Below are positions 35,727 through 44,352 of a stretch of DNA of 64,000 nucleotides, piece by piece. Position 1 is the stretch's first letter; each line of letters starts with the position of its first letter. The stretch comes from JAAFJM01 sp964529175 (lineage in GTDB: Bacteria; Bacteroidota; Bacteroidia; UKL13-3), in contig CAZGVO010000001.1 in NCBI GenBank assembly GCA_964529175.1, positions 496,001 to 560,000 on the forward strand, given 5' to 3'. Position numbers and translations under genes: made by a program. The notes beneath the pieces were generated by a model. It did no database searches and had not been told where the DNA came from. It saw only the letters and a list, made by a program, of their open reading frames with translations.

Positions 35727-36203
35727 TGGCTTCTTTAAGGTGAAAAATTAAACCATCCGTTATTTTCTCATCATAAAACCTAAAGATTTTTCTGTTATCA
35801 AGTTTTATGTATAAGTTAAAGTCATCATCCTTACATTCATGTATAAAAGTAATGGTTTTGCTAATTAATGGCCATTCTTGTGTTAAATAATTTATTGGGT
35901 TGTTCCTGAATTAATATGCTTTAACACTTTATTACTGGCAATATTTATTGTAACCGTTTTCTTAAGTTGGAACGCAAAATAATCTAATATAAAAATAGCA
36001 ACTAATGCACATATAGCATAGTAAATTTGATTAGAAGGATACTTACTATTAAATGAATCAAGGAAGAAAATAATCACACCCAAATTACCTACTGCCAAAA
36101 ACGTTAAATAATAATTACTTAAACCTTGTTTTAAAATAATACAATCCGTTTTTACTTCAAGGTAAAAATTATCCTCTATTTCAAAACAAGGTTTTGGGTT
36201 CAT
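35692..36203 (-). pseudogene. Frameshifted two-helix membrane protein gene
   Basis: The first part (36203-35892) encodes 103 residues with two membrane helices (LTFLAVGNLGVIIFFL, IYYAICALVAIFILDYF) and stops at TAA 35892-35894. In another frame, coding resumes at once and continues to a TAA at 35692-35694: PINYLTQEWPLISKTITFIH, then CKDDDFNLYIKLDNRKIFRFY and more. Adding one base to the C run (plus-strand GGG at 35897-35899) joins the two into one protein of about 170 residues. So this is either a recently broken gene or a sequencing error in a short homopolymer. It lies 16 bp after dsbD and may share its transcript. Function unknown. Confidence 0.7.
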
Positions 36204-36219
36204 TGCAACTAATTATATT

Positions 36220-38325
36220 CTATTTACCAAATGCTGCTTTGCCGTCATCTAAGAATTTTACAAATGCAGCTTCGTCAGTATCGTAAAAACGAGGACCCGA
36301 AAGTTGTTTTTCGTTACCATCAATTACTACATACTGTGGTTGAGCAGAAAAATTATACTTAGAGATTTGTAGATCTTGGTTTTGTTCACCAATTGTTTTT
36401 TTAACCTTATTGTCTCTGGTACTAGTGTACCATTCGTTTTCAGGTAATTCTTTTCTTTCGTCAGCGTAAAGCGATACAATGATAAAATCGTTTTGCAAGC
36501 GTTTAAGCACCTCTGGTTTAGCCCAAACATATTCTTCCATTTTTCTGCAATTAACACAAGCATGGCCAGTAAAATCAACAAATATTGGCTTTCCTGTAGC
36601 TTTAGAAGCAGCTAAAGCTTCTTTGTAATCAAAATAACCTGTTAAACCATGAGGTAACTCTAAAAAGTCAGAATGTTTAGTTACTACCTTTTTCGTTTCA
36701 GTTTGACCTGCATTTGATGAATGGCTTTCTTTTCCACCCAAAATAAAATCCTGTGTACTCATTGGAGGTAACAAGCCGGAAAGTGCTTTTAATGGAGCAC
36801 CAAATAAACCAGGAATCATGTAAACTGCAAAACAGAATGAAAGTACTGCCAAACCAAAACGAGGCACACCAATATAAGGCATATCACTATCGTGGCTAAA
36901 TTTAATTTTACCTAATAAATACATTCCCAACAAAATGGCAATTACAATCCAAATGGTTAAATAAATTTCTCTATCTAAAATTCCCCAATGGTAAACTACA
37001 TCCGCAGTAGAAAGGAATTTAAATGCAAAGGCAATTTCAACAAAACCTAAAACTACTTTTACTGAATTTAACCAACCACCGCTTTTAGGTAAATTTTGTA
37101 ACCAACTAGGAAATACTGCAAATAGGGTGAAAGGTAAAGCTAAACCAAAACCAAACGAGGCCATACCCAATAATGGTTTTAAAAACTTGCCTCCTACTGC
37201 TTCAATTAATAAACTACCAACTACAGGGCCAGTGCAACTAAAAGAAACCAAAGCCAAAGTAAATGCCATAAAGAAAATTCCCATAAAATTACCCATGCTA
37301 CTTTTAGAATCTACTTTATTTACAAATTGATGCGGCAAGGTAATTTCGAACATTCCTAAAAAAGATGCCGCAAAAACCAAGAAAATAACAAAAAATAATA
37401 CATTAGGAATCCAATGGGTACTTAACCAATTTCCAAAATCTGGACCTAAGCCAAAAAACGCAAATATTAATCCTAATGATGCATAAATACCAACAATTGA
37501 CAAACCAAAAGTAAACGCACGTGTAATTCCTTGCGAACGAGTTTCACTCTTTTTAGTAAAAAAGCTTACTGTCATAGGTAACATTGGAAATACGCAAGGT
37601 GTTACCACTGCAATTAATCCACCTAAAAATGCAATAATTAAGAAACTAAAAAAACTTTCTTCAGCTTTAGCAGGAGCAGCCATAGCAGTTATGGCTTTTG
37701 TTTCTGCTAAACCCGCACTATTCGTATCTTTTTGTTTTACAGAACTTTCTGCTCCTACCAATTCTGCTGGTTTTGTTTCGGTTGATGCTTCAATTACTTC
37801 TGGAGTTGTTTCAGTTGATGCAGGTGTTTCGGCCGAAGCGGTAACTTGTAATCCTTTTAATTCATATTCTTGCTCGTATGGAGGCATACACATACCCGTA
37901 ACTTCAGAGCACTCTTGAAAATATATGCCCACTTTTACCTTTGGTTTAGCCGAAAGCAACTTAATTTTTTGAATAAATTTAGCAGTACCTTTCATTACAC
38001 TTACAGTACCTTTCCAAACTTCTTCGTAATGTTTGTGGCTACCAACGGGTTTGGTTTTGCCAACTAAAGTATAACTAGGATCCTTTTTCCACGTAAACTC
38101 AGCAGCAATTGGGCCCAAATTCGGATCCATATCGTTGCTATACATATACCAATCTTTTTCAATTACACTGGTTAAAACAATTTCCACTTCATCACCAATT
38201 TTAGCGGTTGGCTTGCTGCTAACCATTTTCCAAACTGGTTCTTTTTTTAGCTGCGCAAATACAGCCATAGATGAAAAACTAAGGAATAATACTAGTAGTA
38301 AAAATTTGTTTCTTAAACTAATCAT
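36220..38325 (-). CDS. dsbD: Thiol:disulfide interchange protein DsbD-like
   Basis: Protein of 701 residues from ATG 38325; ATG 38331 is also possible, and the longer frame is not a signal peptide. Order: signal peptide (LLLVLFLSFSSMAVFA); a periplasmic DsbD-alpha-like domain (about 25-175) with SEVTGMCMPPYEQEYEL; an Ala/Thr/Glu linker; an eight-helix membrane domain with the two redox cysteines in VVTPCVFPMLPM and FSCTGPVVGS; and a C-terminal thioredoxin-like domain with VDFTGHACVNCRKME. It carries electrons from cytoplasmic thioredoxin to periplasmic thiol proteins. A promoter and a palindromic site lie upstream (38356-38421). Confidence 0.93.
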   Translation of the reverse strand: MISLRNKFLLLVLFLSFSSMAVFAQLKKEPVWKMVSSKPTAKIGDEVEIVLTSVIEKDWYMYSNDMDPNLGPIAAEFTWKKDPSYTLVGKTKPVGSHKHYEEVWKGTVSVMKGTAKFIQKIKLLSAKPKVKVGIYFQECSEVTGMCMPPYEQEYELKGLQVTASAETPASTETTPEVIEASTETKPAELVGAESSVKQKDTNSAGLAETKAITAMAAPAKAEESFFSFLIIAFLGGLIAVVTPCVFPMLPMTVSFFTKKSETRSQGITRAFTFGLSIVGIYASLGLIFAFFGLGPDFGNWLSTHWIPNVLFFVIFLVFAASFLGMFEITLPHQFVNKVDSKSSMGNFMGIFFMAFTLALVSFSCTGPVVGSLLIEAVGGKFLKPLLGMASFGFGLALPFTLFAVFPSWLQNLPKSGGWLNSVKVVLGFVEIAFAFKFLSTADVVYHWGILDREIYLTIWIVIAILLGMYLLGKIKFSHDSDMPYIGVPRFGLAVLSFCFAVYMIPGLFGAPLKALSGLLPPMSTQDFILGGKESHSSNAGQTETKKVVTKHSDFLELPHGLTGYFDYKEALAASKATGKPIFVDFTGHACVNCRKMEEYVWAKPEVLKRLQNDFIIVSLYADERKELPENEWYTSTRDNKVKKTIGEQNQDLQISKYNFSAQPQYVVIDGNEKQLSGPRFYDTDEAAFVKFLDDGKAAFGK

Positions 38326-38355
38326 ATGCATATATATTAAAAAATTGGGTAAGGG

Positions 38356-38421
38356 CAAATGTAAAAGTATTTTACAAAACACGATTATCAATATTTGCTT
38401 AAATTGACATATTGATGTCAA
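38356..38421 (-). promoter_or_regulatory. dsbD promoter element with upstream 18-bp palindrome
   Basis: Plus-strand CAAATGTA (38356-38363) reads TACATTTG on the minus strand, a perfect -7 element 31 bp before ATG 38325. The palindrome TTGACATATTGATGTCAA (38404-38421; arms of 7 bp, loop ATTG) is centred about 53 bp upstream of it, a position typical of an activator-binding site. Confidence 0.45.
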
Positions 38422-38426
38422 ATCAT

Positions 38427-38459
38427 AAAAAAACCTCGAACTTTTTCAAATTCGAGGTT
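38427..38459 (-). terminator. Intrinsic terminator of the skp cluster
   Basis: Arms AACCTCGAA (38432-38440) and TTCGAGGTT (38451-38459) with a 10-nt loop. On the minus strand a run of seven U follows. It lies just after the stop of the second OmpH gene. Confidence 0.85.
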
Positions 38460-38477
38460 CAGATTATTTATAACTAA

Positions 38478-39041
38478 TTATTTTTTAGGAGCAACGGGCG
38501 GCACTGCTTTTGGTGCAGGTGGAGCTTCTACAATTCCTAATTTCTTTTTTACCATAGCCGTTACATCATCGCCTTCTGGCTTGTAAAGCATACCAGCAGT
38601 ATTGCTATCAAAAATATAAGCATAACCTGATTCTTTAGCTACTTGAGCAATTGCAGCTTTAGCTTTATCTACGATTGGTTTTAATAATTCAGATTCTTTT
38701 TTACGACTATCTTCTACTGCTGATTGTTGAAACTCTTGAATACGTTCTTGTAATTGGCGTAATTCTTTTTCTTTAAACTCGCGCATGGTAGGAGTTAAAG
38801 TTGCTTGATTTGCTTCATAAGCTTTATACTTAGTTTGAAACTCTTCTTGCAATTTGCCTAAATCATCTTCTAACTGTTTTTGGTATTTTTCCATATCAGC
38901 ATTTGCTTTTTTATACTCTGGCATTGCTACCATAACGTCTTGCAAATCTACATAACCTAATTTTTGAGCATTTGCTACAAATACTCCACCGCAAAGCGCA
39001 AATACCATTGCCAATGCAAATTTTCTAATGATGCTTTTCAT
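38478..39041 (-). CDS. OmpH/Skp-family periplasmic chaperone
   Basis: Protein of 187 residues with a signal peptide (ALCGGVFVANAQ), then LGYVDLQDVMVAMPEYKKA, the usual mature start of Skp-type proteins. A long coiled coil (Glu, Gln, Lys rich; about 50-130) forms the tentacles, and the C-terminal YAYIFDSNTAGMLYKPEGDDV closes the body domain. It escorts unfolded outer-membrane proteins to BamA. It is the last gene of bamA-skp-skp; a Pro/Ala tail is an extension. Confidence 0.9.
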   Translation of the reverse strand: MKSIIRKFALAMVFALCGGVFVANAQKLGYVDLQDVMVAMPEYKKANADMEKYQKQLEDDLGKLQEEFQTKYKAYEANQATLTPTMREFKEKELRQLQERIQEFQQSAVEDSRKKESELLKPIVDKAKAAIAQVAKESGYAYIFDSNTAGMLYKPEGDDVTAMVKKKLGIVEAPPAPKAVPPVAPKK

Positions 39042-39069
39042 TTCTGTTTATTATTTATTGTTTTTAAAA

Positions 39070-39657
39070 TTATCGTTTACCTCCACCGGTGTTAGGGGCC
39101 GGATTTTCAGGTTTTAATTGGTTTTTAGTTGGTTTATCAATTGCTATGCCAAGTTCTTTTAAAACTTCATCACTCATATCGTATTTCGAATTAGTGTAAA
39201 GCATCACCACTTCACCACCCTTAGCAAATATAAAGTCGTAAGCACGGGCTTTAGCTACTTTTTGAACTGCATCGTAAACTTTATCTTGAATAGGTTTTAC
39301 CAATTCCTGACGTTTTTTAAACAGTTCGCCTTCGTAACCAAACTTTTTATTTCTAAAATCTCTCAATTCATCTTGCTTAACTTTTAATTCTTCAGCGCGT
39401 TTCTTTTTCATTTCATCGCTCATCAAAATTTGCTCCGCGTTAAACTCTTTTTCGGCCTTTTCAAGTTCTTGCATTTTACGCTCCATCTCTTTTTGCCAAT
39501 CTTCGCTCATGGCATCCAATTGCTTTTGGGCCGAACGATATTCAGGCAACAAATCTAAAATATACTCAGTATCTACATAAGCAAACTTTTGAGCATTAAC
39601 ATTGCTAACAGCACCAAGCGCCAGCAAAACTGTAAACAAAACAAATATTTTTTTCAT
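39070..39657 (-). CDS. OmpH/Skp-family periplasmic chaperone
   Basis: Protein of 195 residues from ATG 39657; the frame runs on to 39717 into the bamA end but that part is not a signal peptide. The signal peptide (FVLFTVLLALGAVSNVNA) is followed by QKFAYVDTEYILDLLPEY, a long charged coiled coil, and the body strand AYDFIFAKGGEVVMLYTN. It is a paralog of the gene 28 bp downstream (38478-39041). Tandem copies behind bamA are usual in Bacteroidota, and the two may form mixed trimers. Confidence 0.9.
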   Translation of the reverse strand: MKKIFVLFTVLLALGAVSNVNAQKFAYVDTEYILDLLPEYRSAQKQLDAMSEDWQKEMERKMQELEKAEKEFNAEQILMSDEMKKKRAEELKVKQDELRDFRNKKFGYEGELFKKRQELVKPIQDKVYDAVQKVAKARAYDFIFAKGGEVVMLYTNSKYDMSDEVLKELGIAIDKPTKNQLKPENPAPNTGGGKR

Positions 39658-39700
39658 AATAGCTAAAACAATTATTATTACTTTTAGTATAAATTTTTTT

Positions 39701-42205
39701 TTAAAACTGTTGACCAATTAAGAAATGGAAATTGCCTCCATTTACACCTTGTCGCAATGGCACATCATCAATACCCCAACCATAATCTAAGCCAATCATA
39801 CCAAACATTGGTAAGAATATTCGAACACCCATTCCATAACTTCTATATAATTTAAATGGGTTAAAATCTTTAAATTGTAATTGTGCATTTCCTGCTTCAG
39901 CAAATACCAATGGAAATACAGTTGCCTGAGGATTTAATGAAATTGGATAACGCAACTCCATAGTATATCTATTATAAACAGTGGCTCCTTTAGCAGCAGT
40001 TTGCCCTGTATTAGGATCTGTATATAGTGGAGTTAGCGTATTATCTTGATAGCCACGCAATGCTATCAACTCGCGTCCATCTAAATTAAAACCAGTAAGA
40101 CCAGCACCACCAACCCAAAAGCGTTCAAAAGGTGTAATTCCTAAACTGCTGTTGTAATTTCCAATAGCACCAAAATTAACACGGGTCATAAACACTAAAT
40201 CTCCAAAAATTCTATTGAAGAAAGTAGCATCAAATTTCCATTTATGAAACTCTAACCAACGCATATTTTGCGATGTATTTACATTGGTAAATAATGAATA
40301 TGGAGGAGTTACTTGTAAAGATAATGAGATATTAGAACCTGAACGAGGGTAAATTATTTGATCGGTAGAATTTCTGCCCAATACCATTTTAAAACTAATA
40401 TTGTTAGAAACACCTTGTCCAATTGAAGATATGTAAGGTAATCCTGATGAACTGTATTTATGGTCATACTGTTGGAAACTACCTTGGTATTGTAATACAA
40501 AATAATCATCAGGCCATTTTAAACGTTTACCTAAACCAACTGTTAAACCAGTAGTAAATAAACCAGTACTACGAGAATCTTCGCTTGAATAACCATTAGT
40601 TTGACGTGAATGGTAAACAGACACACTTAAAGCATTAGGTTTTTTACCGCCTAACCATGGTTCTGTAAACGAAGCTGAGTAAGATTGAAAAAAAGTACCA
40701 TTGGTTTGCGCCCTTAACGAAATACGTTGACCATCGCCACTAGGAATTGGATTCCACGCGCTAGCTCTTGTAACTTTACGTGCTGAAAAATTATTAATTG
40801 TTAAACCTAAAGTTCCAATAATCATACCTGCTCCCCAACCTCCAGATAACTCAATTTGGTCGTTTGCACGCTCCTCAACTTTATATTCAATATCAACAGT
40901 TCCTGTGGCAGGATTAGGAACTGGGTTAACTCCTAGAGCTTCAGGGTTAAAATACCCAATTTGACTCAACTCTCGCAAACTTCTAGTAATATCTGAACGG
41001 CTAAATAATTGACCCGGCTTAGTACGTAATTCGCGTAAAATAACATGGTCACTAGTTTTGGTATTTCCTTTAACAGTTACCTTGTTAATTCTGGCTTGTT
41101 CACCTTCGGTAATTCTAATTTCTAAATCTATGCTATCATTTTCAATTAAAACCTCCACAGGTTCTATTCTAAAGAATAAGTAGCCATCGTCCATATACAA
41201 AGTACTAACATCTAACCCTTGCTGACTCATATTCAAACGCTCATCAAGCAAAGTTTGATCGTAAATATCGCCACGTTTAATATTTAAAACTCTATGTAAA
41301 TCGGCATCTTTGTATTTTGAGTTTCCAATAAACTTAATATTTCTAAAATAGTATTTCAAACCTTCGTTTATAACCATTTTTATATTTACATTTTGGTCAT
41401 TACCTCTCCAAACTGAGTCAGAAACAATTTGAATGTCGCGGTAACCTAAACTTAAATATTTTTCAACAATCTTCTGCTTGTCATCACTGTAATTTTCTTC
41501 AATAAATTTCGATTTAGCAAAAAGTCTTCTTTTCCATTTAGTTTCTTTCATTTGAGCTCTAACTTGCTTATCAGTTAAAGCCGAATTTCCTTCAATAATG
41601 ATATTATCAATTTTTATTTTAGGACCAGGAGTTACAAATATTTTTAAACGATTGGTATTTTTCACAGCATTGTAATCAACCAATTCAAATTTAACTTTTG
41701 TATCAGAACGACCTTTATCAGAGTAAAACTTCTTAATTTCACGTTCAACAGTTACCAATAAATTTTGATTGATAATTTGACCCGATTTCATGGTAATAGC
41801 TTCGCTAATATCTTCAGCTTTTCCTTTTCTAACACCAATAATACTAAAAGTTGACAAACGAGGTTTTTCCTTTAAGGCAAGTTCCAACCAAATTTTCTCA
41901 TCTTCAATTTTCTGAACTTTTAACTTAATGTCATCAAATAATTTTTGTTTCCAAAGCGAAGTAATAACCTTGGTAATATCATCAGAAGGAATTTTAATTT
42001 TTTGACCAATAGAAATACCTGCTATAATTTGAATAACACTTTTGTCATAATAACTTGTTCCAGTTACCTCAAATCCAGCTACAATATAAGTTTTTGCTGC
42101 ACCATAATCAATTGTTGCATAGTTATTTACCGAATCGGCTTGCGAAAAGCCAATCTTTGTAAAGCCTAATATTATGAATGCAATTAACGCAATTTTTTTT
42201 ATCAT
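39701..42205 (-). CDS. bamA: Outer-membrane protein assembly factor BamA
   Basis: Protein of 834 residues. A signal peptide is followed by five POTRA repeats (about 40-440; for example IDNIIIEGNSALTDKQVRAQ and INKVTVKGNTKTSDHVILRE) and a 16-strand Omp85 barrel. The loop-6 signature is VGGAGLTGFNLDGRELIALRGY, near the canonical VRGF/Y motif. The last residue is Phe. It folds and inserts barrel proteins into the outer membrane. It sits between uppS and the two skp genes, which supply its chaperones. Confidence 0.96.
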   Translation of the reverse strand: MIKKIALIAFIILGFTKIGFSQADSVNNYATIDYGAAKTYIVAGFEVTGTSYYDKSVIQIIAGISIGQKIKIPSDDITKVITSLWKQKLFDDIKLKVQKIEDEKIWLELALKEKPRLSTFSIIGVRKGKAEDISEAITMKSGQIINQNLLVTVEREIKKFYSDKGRSDTKVKFELVDYNAVKNTNRLKIFVTPGPKIKIDNIIIEGNSALTDKQVRAQMKETKWKRRLFAKSKFIEENYSDDKQKIVEKYLSLGYRDIQIVSDSVWRGNDQNVNIKMVINEGLKYYFRNIKFIGNSKYKDADLHRVLNIKRGDIYDQTLLDERLNMSQQGLDVSTLYMDDGYLFFRIEPVEVLIENDSIDLEIRITEGEQARINKVTVKGNTKTSDHVILRELRTKPGQLFSRSDITRSLRELSQIGYFNPEALGVNPVPNPATGTVDIEYKVEERANDQIELSGGWGAGMIIGTLGLTINNFSARKVTRASAWNPIPSGDGQRISLRAQTNGTFFQSYSASFTEPWLGGKKPNALSVSVYHSRQTNGYSSEDSRSTGLFTTGLTVGLGKRLKWPDDYFVLQYQGSFQQYDHKYSSSGLPYISSIGQGVSNNISFKMVLGRNSTDQIIYPRSGSNISLSLQVTPPYSLFTNVNTSQNMRWLEFHKWKFDATFFNRIFGDLVFMTRVNFGAIGNYNSSLGITPFERFWVGGAGLTGFNLDGRELIALRGYQDNTLTPLYTDPNTGQTAAKGATVYNRYTMELRYPISLNPQATVFPLVFAEAGNAQLQFKDFNPFKLYRSYGMGVRIFLPMFGMIGLDYGWGIDDVPLRQGVNGGNFHFLIGQQF

Positions 42206-42305
42206 TTGTTTATAACGAAAATACTAGTGTTAAGTTACTAAATGCAACCTATTTGATGTTAAATTTTTATTGTTAAATACTTACATCACACTTTTTCTCT
42301 ATTTT

Positions 42306-43052
42306 TTAGTTTGTTTTCAATTGTTCCGAAGTTTTTCCAAATCTTCTTTCTCTTTGTTGATAGTTTAAAATGGCTTCATACAAGTCTTCCTCTTTAAAAT
42401 CAGGCCATAGCTTTTCGGTAAAATAAAACTCTGAGTAAGCTAGTTCCCAAAGTAAAAAATTACTTACTCGTTGTTCTCCACTGGTTCTAATCATTAATTC
42501 AGGATCAGGTATTCCCCTAGTAGAAAGCTCATTATCAAGAATTTCTGATGTAATATTTTCAACCGATATTTCACCGTTTTTAGCTTTTGTTGCAATATTT
42601 TTAATTGCATTTACAATATCCCACTTAGCACTATAACTAAGTGCTAAAACCATAGTCAAACCTGTGTTAGTTTTAGTTGCGTCAATTGTTTCTTGTAATT
42701 GCAAATAACATTTTTCAGGTAAATCTAAAATATTACCAATTGCCATTAACCTGATATTGTTTTTTTGTAAAGTAGGTGTTTCTTTTTTAATGGTATCCAC
42801 CAACAATTCCATTAAATCATCTACCTCGGTTTTTGGCCTGTTCCAGTTTTCGGTACTAAAAGCGTAAAGTGTTAAATATTTAATACCAATTTCCGCAGCG
42901 GCCTCTACTGTAGTTTTTACCGCTTTTACCCCATTATAATGTCCAAAAATTCGGAATTTACCAAATCCTTTGGCCCAACGGCCATTTCCATCCATAATTA
43001 TGGCAATATGTTTTGGTAATTTAGTTATATCTATCTGGTCTTTTTTCGACAT
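42306..43052 (-). CDS. uppS: Undecaprenyl-diphosphate synthase (cis-prenyltransferase)
   Basis: Protein of 248 residues. It adds isopentenyl units to farnesyl diphosphate to make the C55 lipid carrier for cell-wall and O-antigen synthesis. Family motifs are HIAIIMDGNGRWAK (catalytic D21), TLYAFSTENWNRP, LALSYSAKWDIV and ELMIRTSGEQRVSNFLLWE. It is 100 bp upstream of bamA and in the same direction, a conserved envelope-biogenesis order in this phylum. Confidence 0.97.
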   Translation of the reverse strand: MSKKDQIDITKLPKHIAIIMDGNGRWAKGFGKFRIFGHYNGVKAVKTTVEAAAEIGIKYLTLYAFSTENWNRPKTEVDDLMELLVDTIKKETPTLQKNNIRLMAIGNILDLPEKCYLQLQETIDATKTNTGLTMVLALSYSAKWDIVNAIKNIATKAKNGEISVENITSEILDNELSTRGIPDPELMIRTSGEQRVSNFLLWELAYSEFYFTEKLWPDFKEEDLYEAILNYQQRERRFGKTSEQLKTN

Positions 43053-43149
43053 GTGTTGGTTTTAGCAAAATCGGACGAAAATAACGAAATTGTTTGAATC
43101 AAAAAGCAGAAAAATACTAGTCTGTAAACCATGCTACTTTTTTATTGTT

Positions 43150-44280
43150 TTACAGCATCATATCAGCCAATTGTTTGGCAGTATTGCTACCTAAAGCAAC
43201 ACCCATTCCATTCAACCTCGCTCCAATAAAAATTTGGTTATCAACTACTTTCACAACTGGTGATTTATCATTCCCAAATGCCATAATACCAGCCCATTGC
43301 CTATCAATTTTAAAATCAATATTTGGCAATATTATATTTTGTAAACAATCAATCAATTTTGATTGAATGGCTTCATTTAGTTGAAATTTTGTAGTGTTTT
43401 CTGTTTCAAAATCTACATTTCTGCCACCTCCAAACAAAATCCTATTATGAATATTTCTAAAATAGTAAAAACCTTCATCAAAACTAAAAGTACCTTTTAC
43501 TTTTAAATTTTCAATTGGCTTTGTCACTAAAACTTGACCTCTTCCTGGATTTATAGTTAATTCTGGAAAAATACTTTTAGTAAAAGCATTGGTACAAAAA
43601 GCTACTTTATTTGCTGTAAAGGTAATGGTTAATTCATCAGAGGTTTTACAATTTAAGGCAACCTGTCCATTGTTAATCGAGTAATTTTCAACCTGAGCTC
43701 CAGTAATTATTTTTACGCCTAAATTGGTTACATAATTTATCAAAGAATTCATCATCAATCCTGTATCAATTTGCCCCTCAAACGAATTTAAAATAACAGA
43801 TTTTACCTTTTGAGTTGAAAAACCAAATTTTGAAGCAACCTTACTATCTTCGGAAAAAACGTTTTTATTAAATATTGGATAAAGAAGGTTATTAATAATT
43901 GGTAATTTTTCTAAAACATCAACTGATTTATCATTTAAAACCAACTCATAACCGCCATTATTTTGAAAATCAATATTGGTATCACCTAACCTATTCCTTA
44001 AAGCAACCAAACCATTTATTCTACTATTCACCAATTCAAGGAGGGCACTTTCGCCCATAATATTTAAGTCGTAAGCGAGTTCAGAAACAGACCCGAAACA
44101 AGCAAAACCAGCGTTTTTAGTAGAAGCACCTGTAGGCAATAATCCTTTCTCTAACACTAAAATCTTAGCATTATTATTTCGCTCCTTAATTTCGGCAGCC
44201 AACGAAAGTCCTGTAATGCCAGAACCAACAATTATAAAATCATATTCAGTGAAATATTGCTGTTCCCAATAACTAATCAT
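43150..44280 (-). CDS. FAD-dependent amine/amino-acid oxidoreductase (DAO family)
   Basis: Protein of 376 residues from ATG 44280; the frame continues upstream into a terminator and was cut. The Rossmann FAD-binding motif is DFIIVGSGITGLSLAAEI near the N-terminus, and GASTKNAGFACFGS matches the second conserved region of D-amino-acid/glycine oxidase-type enzymes. The end has WAGIMAFGNDKSPVV and LNGMGVALGSNTAKQLAD, which closes the FAD site. The substrate is unknown; sarcosine, glycine or D-amino-acid type amines are likely classes. It lies 97 bp upstream of uppS. Confidence 0.85.
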   Translation of the reverse strand: MISYWEQQYFTEYDFIIVGSGITGLSLAAEIKERNNNAKILVLEKGLLPTGASTKNAGFACFGSVSELAYDLNIMGESALLELVNSRINGLVALRNRLGDTNIDFQNNGGYELVLNDKSVDVLEKLPIINNLLYPIFNKNVFSEDSKVASKFGFSTQKVKSVILNSFEGQIDTGLMMNSLINYVTNLGVKIITGAQVENYSINNGQVALNCKTSDELTITFTANKVAFCTNAFTKSIFPELTINPGRGQVLVTKPIENLKVKGTFSFDEGFYYFRNIHNRILFGGGRNVDFETENTTKFQLNEAIQSKLIDCLQNIILPNIDFKIDRQWAGIMAFGNDKSPVVKVVDNQIFIGARLNGMGVALGSNTAKQLADMML

Positions 44281-44296
44281 AGGTTCAATTATAAAT

Positions 44297-44333
44297 AAAA
44301 AAGCTGCCTTCAGCAATCTGAAGGCAGCTTTTT
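44297..44333 (-). terminator. Intrinsic terminator of the giant PKD gene
   Basis: Near-perfect arms of about 16 bp, with core GCTGCCTTCAG (44303-44313) and CTGAAGGCAGC (44318-44328), loop CAAT, and flanking A and T runs. On the minus strand it lies 20 bp after the stop at 44353. Confidence 0.92.
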
Positions 44334-44352
44334 AAAAGTATCACTACTAAAA

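Noticed and set aside
35892..35903. Programmed frameshift in the gene after dsbD
   Set aside because: No slippery heptamer or downstream structure typical of recoding; the C run CCC is short, so mutation or sequencing error is simpler.
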